From NCBI RefSeq assembly GCF_014237455.1, contig NZ_JABZFL010000068.1, positions 34,729-98,728 on the forward strand: DNA of 64,000 nucleotides. Direction: 5' to 3'. The position numbers were made by a program, and so were the translations under genes. Positions within the stretch are counted from its first letter, which is position 1; every line of letters begins with the position of its first letter. The notes beneath the pieces were generated by a model. That model was not told the origin of the DNA. It saw only the letters and a program-made list of their open reading frames with translations, and ran no database searches. Positions 45,155-54,992 of the stretch are shown here, one piece after another. This DNA comes from Desulfobacula sp. (GTDB lineage: Bacteria > Desulfobacterota > Desulfobacteria > Desulfobacterales > Desulfobacteraceae).

Positions 45155-45940
45155 ATGGAGATTTTGGTATGTGTCAAGAGAGTACCGGATACTGCTGAGA
45201 ATGAATTTGAACTCAACAGTGCCGGAAATGATCTTGATCGTGATGATCTGGTTTATTCAGTGAACGAATGGGATAATTATGCGGTTGAAGAAGCGATCCA
45301 GATTGTTGATAAAGCCGGTGGGAGTGTGACGGTTATCACTGTTGGTGATGATGAATCAGAAGAAGTGTTAAGGCGTGAGATGGCAATGGGTGCCAATAAT
45401 GGTATCCTCCTCTCTGACGATGCGTTTGAAGGATCTGATGGGTTGGGAGTTGCGGCTATCCTTAAGGCAGAAATCCAAAAAGGCAATTACGATCTGATAC
45501 TGTCAGGTGCCCAGGCAGATGAAGGAGCAGGGCAGGTGGGCGGAATGCTTGCTGCAATGCTGGATATGCCCTATGCATCCCTGGTGAATAAAATTGAGGC
45601 CGGTGATGGTAAAATAACAGTGGGAAGAGAGATTGAGGGCGGAAACCAGGAAATGAATGAAATGGACCTTCCTTGCGTTCTTTCTATCCAGACCGGTATT
45701 AATGAGCCTCGTTATGTGGGTATCCGTGGTATCAGAAAAGTTGCCAGTGTTGATATTCCTGTTAAAGGAGCGTCTGATCTTGGTCTTGATGCGGTTAATG
45801 TCGGAGAAGCCGGCGCAAAAACAAAGCGGGTGGATTATTTTGTACCGGATATGGGTGATGGTGCTGAGATGCTTGAAGGCTCCACCGATGAGATCATTGA
45901 AAAGCTGATTGAGAAGCTTAAAGCAAATGGAGGGCTTTAA
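45155..45940 (+). CDS. etfB: Electron transfer flavoprotein, beta subunit
   Basis: The small subunit of EtfAB, which takes electrons from acyl-CoA dehydrogenases. The 261-residue protein starts MEILVCVKRVPDTAENEFEL and contains NEWDNYAVEEAIQI, LSGAQADEGAGQVGG and DLPCVLSIQTGINEPRYVG, standard EtfB motifs. AGGAGG lies about six bases before the ATG. It sits between the iron-sulfur oxidoreductase and etfA in one operon. No bifurcation-specific partner such as a Bcd is adjacent, so a simple electron-carrier role is favoured. Confidence 0.96.
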   Translation: MEILVCVKRVPDTAENEFELNSAGNDLDRDDLVYSVNEWDNYAVEEAIQIVDKAGGSVTVITVGDDESEEVLRREMAMGANNGILLSDDAFEGSDGLGVAAILKAEIQKGNYDLILSGAQADEGAGQVGGMLAAMLDMPYASLVNKIEAGDGKITVGREIEGGNQEMNEMDLPCVLSIQTGINEPRYVGIRGIRKVASVDIPVKGASDLGLDAVNVGEAGAKTKRVDYFVPDMGDGAEMLEGSTDEIIEKLIEKLKANGGL

Positions 45941-45943
45941 ATC

Positions 45944-46912
45944 ATGACACAAATTTTCGCATATATCCCATTTATAAATGGTGTTGCTGCAGACGTGGCA
46001 TTGGAATACCCGTCAGCCGCTAAAAAAATTGATGAGGGTGCCTCTTTAACTGCTGTTGTAGCTGGATCAGGAGCAGATCTGGATAAAGTGGCCAACGAGA
46101 TGACGTCCATTTATTCACAAGTGATTAAAATTGATAACGCCGACCTGGCTTATCCAAACGCAGAAGTTGTCAGGAAAGCGCTGGTCAATATTCTTCCGAC
46201 CGATGCTGTTTTTCTAACGGCTCACGATACGTTTGGGATGGACCTGGCTCCAGGTCTTTCCGTAAAAATGGATTCAGCTTACGCCGCTGATATGGTTGAC
46301 TTTGAAGGGATAGATGGAACAACCTTGAAAGCAGTTCGCCAGGAACTTGGCGGGGCTGTGAGTACCCATGTGGCCGTTGATATATCTTCCGGGGCCGTTA
46401 TGACTGTCCGGCCCGGATCTTTTGCTCCAGTTGACGGCGGGTCAGCCGGCGGGTCAGTGGTTGATAAATCCGGTGATGCCGGTGATCTTTCCACAAAAAG
46501 AAAATTCCTTGAAATTGTTGCGGCAGAAGTGGGTGATGTTGACATTACTAAATCTGATGTTCTCGTGTCTGTTGGCCGCGGTATTGAGGATGAAGAAAAT
46601 ATTGAAATTGCCCAGGAACTTGCTGAAGCAATGAATGCGGTTGTCTCCTGCTCAAGACCGATTGTTGATGCCAAATGGCTTGAGAAATCACGACAGGTTG
46701 GAACGTCCGGCCAGACGGTTAAGCCAAAAGTATACATGGCCATGGGGATTTCAGGTTCCTTCCAGCATATGGGCGGTGTAAAGGGCAATCCGTTTATCGT
46801 TGCTGTTAACAAGAACCCCAAAGCACCGATTTTCCAGGTTGCTGATGTCGGTATTGTTGAAGATATCCTCGATTTTATCCCTGAGCTTACTGAAGCAATT
46901 AATGATCTTTAA
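45944..46912 (+). CDS. etfA: Electron transfer flavoprotein, alpha subunit
   Basis: The large subunit of EtfAB, which binds the FAD that exchanges electrons with the quinone oxidoreductase. The 322-residue protein contains the C-terminal FAD-binding signature VGRGIEDEENIEIAQELA, SRPIVDAKWL, VGTSGQTVKPKVYMAMGISGSFQHMGG and a terminal VAVNKNPKAPIFQVADVGIVED. It follows etfB after three bases and is closed by a strong terminator. Confidence 0.96.
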   Translation: MTQIFAYIPFINGVAADVALEYPSAAKKIDEGASLTAVVAGSGADLDKVANEMTSIYSQVIKIDNADLAYPNAEVVRKALVNILPTDAVFLTAHDTFGMDLAPGLSVKMDSAYAADMVDFEGIDGTTLKAVRQELGGAVSTHVAVDISSGAVMTVRPGSFAPVDGGSAGGSVVDKSGDAGDLSTKRKFLEIVAAEVGDVDITKSDVLVSVGRGIEDEENIEIAQELAEAMNAVVSCSRPIVDAKWLEKSRQVGTSGQTVKPKVYMAMGISGSFQHMGGVKGNPFIVAVNKNPKAPIFQVADVGIVEDILDFIPELTEAINDL

Positions 46913-46933
46913 GATTATTTAAAGATATTTTTT

Positions 46934-46977
46934 AAAAAGGGGCCTGAATTTTTGAGTAAGGCCCCTTTTTATTTTTT
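46934..46977 (+). terminator. Rho-independent terminator of the etf operon
   Basis: AAAAAGGGGCC (46934-46944) pairs perfectly with GGCCCCTTTTT (46960-46970) around a 15-base loop, followed by ATTTTTTC. It lies 22 bases behind the etfA stop. Confidence 0.9.
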
Positions 46978-47227
46978 CTGTCTTTTTACCAAAGTCGAAT
47001 CCTATATTTCCACAGAGCTATCTGAAAATTAGTTTGCCTTGCACCACAATCTATATTATTGTGATTTTTATTGAAATTGGATAGAACAGTAAACGCATTC
47101 CGGTGATTTGATGATTGGGAATTATGCGGGCTATGGCAAATGTATTGTATGTATCTATTTTAATTTTGTAATAAAAAGTCTCAGCCAAAAATAATTTTTC
47201 GTATGGGCTTTTTTATCGGATAAAATT
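46978..47227. other. Intergenic region before the histidine kinase
   Basis: No gene is seen. CACAAT (47045-47050) and ATTGTG (47058-47063) form a 19-base inverted repeat that could be a regulator site. The histidine-kinase ATG has only a weak GGATAA site upstream. Confidence 0.4.
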
Positions 47228-49594
47228 ATGAAATTTAAAGCAACAGAAGAAAAACTGAAAATACTTTCTTATATGGTGGAGCAATCAACAGAAGGAATGG
47301 CTCTTGCTGATTTAAAAGGAAATATTATATTTTCCAACATGGCGTGGTGCAAAATGCATGGTTATGAGAGCCCCAAGGACTGTTCAGGTAAGAGCTTAGA
47401 AATTTTTCACAATAAAGAGCGACTCGAGAATGATGTAATTCCCTTTAATAAAGAAGTAAAAAAACAAGGGACATACAGTGGAGAAGTCGGACATATCACA
47501 AAAGAGGGAAAAATATTTCCAATCTTAATGACAACAACACTTTTGAAAGACCCCAAAGGGAATCCATTTGCTTTGGCTGGAATAGCAAAAGACATCACTG
47601 AGCAGGTGAAAACCGAGAATGAACTACGGGCAAGCAAAGAAAAATACCGTTTGATATCAGAAAATACGGGTGATTGTATTTGGCAGATGACGCTGGATTT
47701 GGAATTTACTTATATCAATCAGGCAGTTTTCCCTCTTTTCGGATATACACCGGAAGACTGGATAGGAAGCAAACTATCCGACCATTGTTCATCAAAAGAA
47801 ATGGAAAAAATGTTGGCAATAATTTTAGATGGTTTTGCTGACTTGCCTGACAAAACGACCGAAATTTTTGAAACAAGTATTTATCATAAAAACGGTGAAG
47901 AAATCCCCTGCGAAATAACCGGTAAAATAATATTGGACGATGCAGAAAATCCTATATATATTCAAGGGAGCACCCGGGATATCACGGAACGTAAGAAAGC
48001 GGAAAAAGATCTGAAGGAAAGTAAAGAAAAACTGTCACAAGCCGTTCAGGGCAATTCGATCCCAACCCTTATCATTGACACCGACCACATCATCACACAC
48101 TGGAACCATGCCTGCGAAAAATTGACGGGTTTTCTTGAGGCTGAAATGGTGGGCACAAAAAAACAATGGCAGGTTTGCTATGATCAAGAAAGACCGATTT
48201 TAGCTGATTTTATAGTGGATGGCGCATCAGATGAAGTGATCAACAGATACTATAAGAGAAAATATCATAAATCCATTCTGGTTGAAGGGGCATACGAAAG
48301 CGAACAATTTTTTTCTGATTTCGGGGAAAAAGGTAAATGGATTTTTTCTTCCGCATCTCCGTTGAGAGACCCCAACGGAAATATCATGGGTGCCATAGAA
48401 ACTTTCCAGGATATTACTGAGCGAAAGAGTACGGAAGCCCAACTCCGGCAGGCTCAAAAAATGGAAACCATCGGCACCCTTGCCGGCGGAATCGCCCACG
48501 ATTTCAATAACATTCTTTTCCCGATTTTAGGCCATGCAGATATGTTATTAATGGACATCCCTGAAGACAGCCCGTTTCGAAATGGTGTGAACGAGATTTA
48601 TACCAGTGCCCTGAGAGCCAAGGATCTGGTAAAACAGATCCTCACCTTCTCCCGCCAGGATGCCACCGAGTTGATCCTGATGAAGATGCAGCCGATTGTC
48701 AAGGAAGCATTAAACCTGATCCGGTCGACCATCCCTACAACCATTGACATCAAACAGGATATCGAATCTGACTGTGGTGCGATCAAAGCGGCTCCCACCC
48801 AACTTCATCAGATTGTAATGAACCTTACTACCAATGCCTATCATGCAATGGAGGATGCCGGCGGTGAACTGAGCGTCAGTCTCAAAGAAATTGATCTGGG
48901 TGAGTATGATGTAATAAGTCCTGATATGCTACCCGGTGCTTATGCTTGTTTAACTGTAGCTGATACAGGCGTAGGCATGGATAAAAATGTGACAGAAAAA
49001 ATTTTTGATCCGTTCTTTACTACCAAAGAACCAGGCAAGGGTACGGGCATGGGACTCTCTGTTGTCCACGGCATTGTGAAAAGTCTGGGGGGAGCTGTCC
49101 AGGTATACAGCGAGCCTGGTAAAGGGACAAAATTCCATGTTTATTTCCCAGTGGAAAAGAGTTCTTTTGAAAAACAGAGTATCCAGACTAAAGAACCCGT
49201 CCGGGGTGGAACAGAGCGAATTCTGCTGGTGGATGATGAAGATGTAATTGTTACAATGGAGAAACAGATATTAGAGCGTTTGGGGTATCAAGTTACTTCA
49301 CGTACCAGCAGCCTTGAAGCTCTTGAAGCGTTTCGGGCTAACCCTGACAGGTTTGACCTGGTCATCACGGATATGGCAATGCCGAATATGGCCGGAGACA
49401 AACTATCGGTTGAATTGATCAAAATACGTTCCGATATTCCCGTATTACTTTGCACCGGGTTCAGTGAAACCATATCTGAAGAAAAGGCGACATCTCTGGG
49501 CATTAAGGGATTTATATTGAAACCGATTGTGGCGCAGGATCTTGCTAAAAAAATTCGTGAAATATTGGATAATAAGTCTGAAAAAACAAATTAA
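47228..49594 (+). CDS. Cytoplasmic hybrid histidine kinase (PAS-PAS-PAS-HisKA-HATPase-REC)
   Basis: A 788-residue hybrid kinase without membrane segments. Three PAS domains occupy about residues 8-130, 135-258 and 265-405, each closing with a PAC-like DITE motif. The dimerisation and phosphoacceptor box GTLAGGIAHDFNNIL places the active His at 424. The N box (NLTTNAYHAMED) and G boxes (DTGVGMD, GTGMGLSVVHGIV) follow. A receiver domain begins near RILLVDDED, with Asp715 in LVITDMAMPN. Several PAS domains suggest redox or small-ligand sensing. No response regulator with a DNA-binding output lies beside it, so its output is unknown. Confidence 0.93.
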   Translation: MKFKATEEKLKILSYMVEQSTEGMALADLKGNIIFSNMAWCKMHGYESPKDCSGKSLEIFHNKERLENDVIPFNKEVKKQGTYSGEVGHITKEGKIFPILMTTTLLKDPKGNPFALAGIAKDITEQVKTENELRASKEKYRLISENTGDCIWQMTLDLEFTYINQAVFPLFGYTPEDWIGSKLSDHCSSKEMEKMLAIILDGFADLPDKTTEIFETSIYHKNGEEIPCEITGKIILDDAENPIYIQGSTRDITERKKAEKDLKESKEKLSQAVQGNSIPTLIIDTDHIITHWNHACEKLTGFLEAEMVGTKKQWQVCYDQERPILADFIVDGASDEVINRYYKRKYHKSILVEGAYESEQFFSDFGEKGKWIFSSASPLRDPNGNIMGAIETFQDITERKSTEAQLRQAQKMETIGTLAGGIAHDFNNILFPILGHADMLLMDIPEDSPFRNGVNEIYTSALRAKDLVKQILTFSRQDATELILMKMQPIVKEALNLIRSTIPTTIDIKQDIESDCGAIKAAPTQLHQIVMNLTTNAYHAMEDAGGELSVSLKEIDLGEYDVISPDMLPGAYACLTVADTGVGMDKNVTEKIFDPFFTTKEPGKGTGMGLSVVHGIVKSLGGAVQVYSEPGKGTKFHVYFPVEKSSFEKQSIQTKEPVRGGTERILLVDDEDVIVTMEKQILERLGYQVTSRTSSLEALEAFRANPDRFDLVITDMAMPNMAGDKLSVELIKIRSDIPVLLCTGFSETISEEKATSLGIKGFILKPIVAQDLAKKIREILDNKSEKTN

Positions 49595-49717
49595 TGCCCC
49601 TGTTCGGTTTGGGATCGGAGCTTGATTCAGGGCATTCAAGGTATTACCATGAGAGAATATTTTAAATGGAAACCGGAGGCTATTTGTAAATCAGGTACCC
49701 AACCCCGGGAGGCAAGA

Positions 49718-50449
49718 ATGAGAAAAATATTTATTCTGATGCTGTTAGCTGGTGTTTTCCTGAACGTCCTTGTTGTTTCGGCCGAGTCTGTGCCGACTGC
49801 AGATCGCAATTTAATTTTTACCGACGGTACGGCTGAGGTGATTGGTAAAAATGATTCTGTCAGGATTTTCATTGCTGTTGTTACCGAAGGACAGAGTCTG
49901 GAAATGGTCAGTGCTGCAAACATGGATATCACAGGTAAAGTTCTTTTGGCCGTCAAGTCGTTGAATATTAAAGGTCTTACACTCAAGACCATGGATTACC
50001 GCGTAATACCTCAAAGGGATTACAAAGCAAAACCGCCTGAAATTAAGGGATATGAAGTGCACAATGGTGTTGCAGTGATCCTTGAAGGGTTTGCACCGGA
50101 TCAATTATCTATGCATGCTTCCACAGTTGTCGCAAAAGCACTGGAAAATGGTGCCAACAATATTCATAGTATTAATTTTTACATTAAAGATAAAACGCTT
50201 CTGGAAAACAAAGCCCTTGCCCGTGCCACCCGGCAGGCGATAACCCGGGCTGAAACGCTGGCCAAAGCCGCCGGTGTAAAGTTAAAACGGATTGTTTCCT
50301 TGAGCACCTATCCGGCTCACAAGCCGCCTGTACCAAATATGTTTCGTTCCGCCGGTATACAGGTAAAAACTGAGGCAATGGCACCACCCATGGAGTCGGG
50401 GGAAAGTCGAATTCGTGTCCAGGTCAGCCTTGTCTATGAAATTGAGTGA
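49718..50449 (+). CDS. SIMPL domain (DUF541) periplasmic protein
   Basis: A 243-residue exported protein. The signal peptide MRKIFILMLLAGVFLNVLVVSA has a positive start, a hydrophobic core and a cleavage site near VSA/ES. The mature region carries the SIMPL pattern: GTAEVIGKNDSVRIFIAVVTEG, DYRVIPQRDY, a YEVHNGVAVILEG strand, and a C-terminal EAMAPPMESGESRIRVQVSLVYEIE. E. coli YggE, of this family, affects oxidative stress tolerance, but no precise activity is known. The ATG at 49718 with GGGAGG six bases upstream is chosen over an upstream start at 49622 that would put 32 residues before the signal peptide. Confidence 0.88.
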   Translation: MRKIFILMLLAGVFLNVLVVSAESVPTADRNLIFTDGTAEVIGKNDSVRIFIAVVTEGQSLEMVSAANMDITGKVLLAVKSLNIKGLTLKTMDYRVIPQRDYKAKPPEIKGYEVHNGVAVILEGFAPDQLSMHASTVVAKALENGANNIHSINFYIKDKTLLENKALARATRQAITRAETLAKAAGVKLKRIVSLSTYPAHKPPVPNMFRSAGIQVKTEAMAPPMESGESRIRVQVSLVYEIE

Positions 50450-50450
50450 T

Positions 50451-51317
50451 ATGCGGACAACCGTAGAACACAATAGTATTTATAGTGATTTTTCATTTAG
50501 GGTTTTGCCTGTAATTGGAAAACGGGTCTTCAGGATGGGTATTGCCGGCAACTACGGAATAGATTCTTCTGATGTCGAATGGGCCGCGGACCAGGGAGCT
50601 AATTACTGGGTATGGGGTGCTGGGTTTAAAAAGGTTACAGCAGGGATTAAGGAAGTAATCAGAAAGAATAGAGAGAAGAATGTGGTGTCTTCGCTTGGCT
50701 GGGGATTTTTTGGCTGGCAGGTGCGCCAAAGTATTGAAAAAGCGTTGCGAAAATTAAATACTGATTACTTGGATATTTTCAAACTCGGGTGGCTGGGGCG
50801 GACATCAACTGATAGTCGGGGTGTTGTCGATTCATTGTTGAAACTTAAACAGGAAGGTAAAATTAAGGCTATTGGAGCCAGCATCCATGACAGGAAACGG
50901 GCCGGGAAATTGGCCCTGGACTCAGAACTCGATCTGCTGATGATCCGCTATAACGCCAAACACACTGGAGCAGAAGAGGATGTTTTCCCGTATTTAAAAA
51001 AACGGACTCCTTGTGTTGTCAGTTATACAGCGCTGGCCTGGCAGCAGTTAATCAACCCTGTGAAAGATATTGAAATGGCTCCCTGGCCGACTAGCAAAGA
51101 AGGGGTTAAAATACCGCCTCTGACACCTGAACTCTGCTATAGATTTGTTTTGTCAAATCCTCACATTCACCTGGTCCTGACCGGTCCAAAAAACAGGGAG
51201 CAGCTGAGGATGAATTTTCGAGCGATACAGCAGGGGGCTTTGACTCCGGAGGAACTGGACTGGATTCGACAATATGGAAAACTAATCAAAGCTAAGAAAA
51301 AATTTGATTACATTTAA
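50451..51317 (+). CDS. Aldo/keto reductase family protein
   Basis: A 288-residue TIM-barrel protein. VFRMGIAGNYGIDSSDVEWAADQGANYWVWG replaces the usual G.GT..YG.SE start. YLDIFKLGWLGR, GKIKAIGASIHDR, IRYNAKHTGAEEDVFPYL and FVLSNPHIHLVLTGPKNREQL match the second half of AKRs, including the NADP phosphate-binding segment. The catalytic Tyr position reads YWVWG rather than DTA..YG, so activity on standard aldehydes is uncertain. The ATG at 50451 lies one base after the SIMPL stop, so the two genes are coupled. Confidence 0.8.
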   Translation: MRTTVEHNSIYSDFSFRVLPVIGKRVFRMGIAGNYGIDSSDVEWAADQGANYWVWGAGFKKVTAGIKEVIRKNREKNVVSSLGWGFFGWQVRQSIEKALRKLNTDYLDIFKLGWLGRTSTDSRGVVDSLLKLKQEGKIKAIGASIHDRKRAGKLALDSELDLLMIRYNAKHTGAEEDVFPYLKKRTPCVVSYTALAWQQLINPVKDIEMAPWPTSKEGVKIPPLTPELCYRFVLSNPHIHLVLTGPKNREQLRMNFRAIQQGALTPEELDWIRQYGKLIKAKKKFDYI

Positions 51318-51417
51318 GAAATAAAGGGCCTCTTAGCTTGCCAAACTGGCGAGAGAATGTTTATACTCCTTTGCGGTTTTAAGGTTTGGGTAAACGCATT
51401 CAAAAAAGGATGTTTGT

Positions 51418-53355
51418 ATGACATATTCAGTGAAATTTCTGCCTCATAACGTAAGTGTTGAGGTTGATGATAATGAAAGCCTGATCAGGGCGGCCATGGA
51501 AGCAGGTATTCACATCAATGCATCCTGCGGTGGTGGCGGTGTCTGCGGGAAATGCAGGGTGTTGATCGAAGAAGGAAACGTTGACGGCGGTGTGTCCGAA
51601 CATCTTTCCCGGGAAGACCAGGAAAAAGGATATCGGATGGCGTGCCTGTCCGAAGTGACGTGTGATCTTGTGGTAAGGATTCCGGTTGAGTCCGAGATTG
51701 ATACCAGTCGTTTAAATGTACACGCAGGCAGCCGACATACGGCAAAGGTCATGTACTCAAATATTGACGAACTCCGGCAGGACGGGTTGTTTATCCCGCC
51801 CGTAGAAAAGATTTATCTTGAACTGGATTCGGCAACTACCGAAGATAATCAGGCAGATGTGGCAAGAATTATCAATCATCTGCGTCTTAAACATGATGAG
51901 CACCGCCTGACCATGGGCCTGGATTTGATTAGAAAAGTGTCCGATATTCTCAGAGAAGGCGACTTCAAGATTACGGTAACCATTGTCAGACCTGTAAGAG
52001 AAGATGGCCAGAATGAAATCGTCAATATTGAGCCCTTTGATACCAGTAACAGAAATTTTGCCATTGCAGTGGATATTGGAACGACCACAGTCTATGGGCA
52101 AGTTCTTGATCTGCAGACAGGTGAGGTTCTTTCCGAGCACGGAGAATTCAACAGCCAGATCAGTTATGGCGAAGATGTTATCTCAAGGATTATTTTTGCA
52201 GAAAAGGATGACGGGCTTGAAGTTCTTCATCAAAAAGTGGTTGAAACCATTAATAAAATTATAGAAAAGATTATTAAAAAAGCAAATATTGGAAGACGTG
52301 AGGTGACCACCATTACTCTTGCCGGTAATTCCACCATGACCCAGCTGATGCTAAAAATAAATCCAAGCTATATCCGCCGTGACCCCTATGTGCCGGCATC
52401 TATCATGTATCCGCCATTTTATGCTTCCCAGATTGACATAGATCTGGCAGGCCATACCATTGCTTTGGTTTATCCGGGAGTTTCAAGTTATGTTGGCGGT
52501 GATATTATTGCAGGCATTATGGCCTCGGGCATGTACAGGACCAGTGAGTTGACACTGTACATGGATATCGGGACCAATGCGGAAATTGCCATTGGCCATA
52601 AAGACTGGATGGTCTGTACGGCAGCTTCTGCCGGCCCTGCCTTTGAGGGAGGAGGCGTAAAATTCGGCATGCGGGCAACCAAAGGAGCTATTGAGGATTT
52701 TTCCATAAACCCTGAAACCTATGAACCCATGATCCTCACCGTTGGGAATAAAAATGCGAAAGGGATTTGCGGTTCCGGCATGATTACCTTAGCTGCCAAG
52801 CTTCTGGAAACCGGTGTCATTGATTCCAGAGGGAAGTTTAACCAGACCCTTGATACACCAAGAATCCGGCAGACAGACGATATCTGGGAATATGTTATTG
52901 TATATAAGGGAAATACCCAGATAGACAGGGATATTACCATTACTGAACCGGATCTGGACAACCTGATCCGGGCCAAAGGTGCCATGTACAGTGCGGTATT
53001 GACCCTGCTTAAAGAGATCGGATTGAAGGTCAATGATATTGAAAAAATCATTCTTGCCGGTGGGTTTGGCAGTTATGTTGATCTGGAAAGTGCCATCACC
53101 ATTGGCCTGCTTCCTGAAATTGAACCCGAAAAAGTCACTTATCTGGGCAACGGCTCTCTTTTGGGCTGCAAGATCAATTCTTTAACCAATGCCCTTCGCC
53201 GGGATGTGGCAAATGTCGTCAATATGATGACCAATTTTGAACTGGCTTCAACGCCTTCATATATGGATCACTATATGGGTGCATTGTTTTTGCCCCACAC
53301 GGAACTCAATTATTTCCCGAGAGTTAAAGAGCGTCTGGAAAGGCTGCATAAATGA
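51418..53355 (+). CDS. RACo-type ASKHA protein with N-terminal [2Fe-2S] domain
   Basis: A reductive activator of corrinoid proteins: it uses ATP to return inactive Co(II) corrinoid to the methyl-accepting Co(I) state. The N-terminal plant-type ferredoxin domain (residues 1-90) has Cys37, Cys43, Cys46 and Cys76 in a C-x5-C-x2-C...C pattern. A linker (about 110-200) follows, then an actin-like ATPase (DUF4445) with AVDIGTTTVYGQVLD, SYVGGDIIAGI, LYMDIGTNAEIAIGH and ILAGGFGSYVDLE. The 645-residue length matches full-size RACo. It overlaps the next gene by four bases. The corrinoid partner is not in this window, though an MttB homologue lies 6 kb downstream. Confidence 0.92.
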   Translation: MTYSVKFLPHNVSVEVDDNESLIRAAMEAGIHINASCGGGGVCGKCRVLIEEGNVDGGVSEHLSREDQEKGYRMACLSEVTCDLVVRIPVESEIDTSRLNVHAGSRHTAKVMYSNIDELRQDGLFIPPVEKIYLELDSATTEDNQADVARIINHLRLKHDEHRLTMGLDLIRKVSDILREGDFKITVTIVRPVREDGQNEIVNIEPFDTSNRNFAIAVDIGTTTVYGQVLDLQTGEVLSEHGEFNSQISYGEDVISRIIFAEKDDGLEVLHQKVVETINKIIEKIIKKANIGRREVTTITLAGNSTMTQLMLKINPSYIRRDPYVPASIMYPPFYASQIDIDLAGHTIALVYPGVSSYVGGDIIAGIMASGMYRTSELTLYMDIGTNAEIAIGHKDWMVCTAASAGPAFEGGGVKFGMRATKGAIEDFSINPETYEPMILTVGNKNAKGICGSGMITLAAKLLETGVIDSRGKFNQTLDTPRIRQTDDIWEYVIVYKGNTQIDRDITITEPDLDNLIRAKGAMYSAVLTLLKEIGLKVNDIEKIILAGGFGSYVDLESAITIGLLPEIEPEKVTYLGNGSLLGCKINSLTNALRRDVANVVNMMTNFELASTPSYMDHYMGALFLPHTELNYFPRVKERLERLHK

Positions 53356-54899
53356 CGTCCAAAAAAGGATTTGTTCGCACCATTTTGGTTGAAACCCCGA
53401 GTTTAACCGATAATACGGCAGATGCCCAGAGGCTGGAAAAATGCCTTATAGATGAGCTGGGTACGGACAACATCAGGATTTCATTGCAAGTGCTCAAAAA
53501 TCTGCCCTCAAATTTAAGATCCTGGGGGTTTAAGGCAAGAGCAGTCCTGTTTAAAGATCGGCAGTCCTGGATACTGGTGGATTTGCTGAATCCAATATCA
53601 AACAAACCTGTTCTTGGAACAGCCATTGATATCGGCACCACAAGAATTACAATGTTGCTTATTGATCTTGAATCCGGACAGGAAATAGGCGAGACAGGGT
53701 TTGATAACCCCCAGACAGTTATCGGACCTGATGTCCTGGCAAGAATTCATTATTCCAGGCAGAATACCGGACTTGATGAATTAACTCATCTTGTTATTGA
53801 TGCTGTAAACTTAAATATTTCAGCCCTGTGTAAAGAGTACGGATATCAAAAAGAGGATATCTATCTTGTTGCCGGCGCCGGCAATACTGCCATGACCCAT
53901 CTGTTTTTAGGGATAGAATCCTTTGATCTTATAAAGGAACCTTATATCCCCTGTGTAAATATCCCGGATACACAGCCTGCTGGAAACTTGGGCCTTGATA
54001 TCAATGAAAACGGTGTGGGATTTCTTTTTCCCAATATCGGGTCCTATTTTGGTGGCGATCTGATTTCCGGCATTCTTTTTTCAGACCTTGATCAAAAAGA
54101 ACACCCCTGCATCATGGTGGATGTGGGCACCAATGCGGAGATTGTCGTGGGGAACAAAGACTGGCTTATTGGCTGTGCCGGCGCTGCCGGGCCCGCTTTG
54201 GAAGGTGGGGTCAGTAAAATGGGCATGACAGCAAAACCGGGCGTGATTGATCAAGTATGGATTGACCCTGATACCTGGGATCTTGCGATTCATACCATAG
54301 GCGATAAAAGACCGGTTGGTATCTGTGGGTCCGGGATGATTGATCTGGCCGCAAGCCTCTTTTTATCCCAACGGATCGATATCAGGGGGAAATTTTTTAA
54401 ACCGGCCTGCGGGGATCACCTGTTTGAAAAAGACGGGATCACCTATTTTATCCTTGTGGATGAAAAATATTCCGGTACAGGAGAACCCATCTGCCTGAGC
54501 CAGGTAGATTTAAATTCCTTAACCAGTTCAAAGGCCGCCATGTATACCATCCTGGAAGTGATTGTAAAAAATACTGCGGGGCTTGAATTCGAAGACCTGC
54601 ATAAATTTTATGTGGCAGGAACCTTTGGATCATTTATTAATCCCGTGTCTGCCATATCCATTGGAATGCTTCCTGATCTTCATCTGGAAATATTTGAAGT
54701 CCTGGGAAACAGTTCTCTTGGCGGAGCAAAAGTGCTGCTGAAAAACCCGGATGCCTTTGAAAGGATCATGAAGATTCGGCAATCCATTACCTATATTGAA
54801 CTCAACGTCAACCAGGAATTTATGAACATGTTTTCCGGGGCAAAATTTTACCCTCATACTGATAAGTCCAGATTCCCTTCGCTGCAAAATATGATTTAA
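53352..54899 (+). CDS. Second RACo-type ASKHA protein lacking the [2Fe-2S] domain
   Basis: A 515-residue paralogue of the preceding protein. It keeps the linker (about residues 1-85, with TILVETPSLTDNTADAQ aligning to the same region of the full-length protein) and the whole ATPase half: GTAIDIGTTRITMLLID, SYFGGDLISGI, IMVDVGTNAEIVVGN and FYVAGTFGSFINP. The ferredoxin domain is missing. The stop of the first gene overlaps this ATG by four bases (ATGA), so the two are made together. It might form a heterodimer with the full-length protein, or serve another corrinoid target. Both ideas are inference. Confidence 0.9.
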   Translation: MTSKKGFVRTILVETPSLTDNTADAQRLEKCLIDELGTDNIRISLQVLKNLPSNLRSWGFKARAVLFKDRQSWILVDLLNPISNKPVLGTAIDIGTTRITMLLIDLESGQEIGETGFDNPQTVIGPDVLARIHYSRQNTGLDELTHLVIDAVNLNISALCKEYGYQKEDIYLVAGAGNTAMTHLFLGIESFDLIKEPYIPCVNIPDTQPAGNLGLDINENGVGFLFPNIGSYFGGDLISGILFSDLDQKEHPCIMVDVGTNAEIVVGNKDWLIGCAGAAGPALEGGVSKMGMTAKPGVIDQVWIDPDTWDLAIHTIGDKRPVGICGSGMIDLAASLFLSQRIDIRGKFFKPACGDHLFEKDGITYFILVDEKYSGTGEPICLSQVDLNSLTSSKAAMYTILEVIVKNTAGLEFEDLHKFYVAGTFGSFINPVSAISIGMLPDLHLEIFEVLGNSSLGGAKVLLKNPDAFERIMKIRQSITYIELNVNQEFMNMFSGAKFYPHTDKSRFPSLQNMI

Positions 54900-54992
54900 A
54901 AAGGCTATACCTGTATATATAAGTTGTCTGCTTTATGGTAAAATAGGGGATAAATAACAAATTGTCATTCATCATAAAGGAAATAAACCCGT

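Noticed and set aside
46279..46821. Minus-strand open frame of 180 codons inside etfA
   Set aside because: It is the antisense of a conserved gene, and its Ser/Thr/Pro-rich translation is typical of a shadow frame.
49622..49717. Upstream start for the SIMPL gene
   Set aside because: It would place 32 polar residues ahead of a good signal peptide; the ATG at 49718 has a strong ribosome-binding site.
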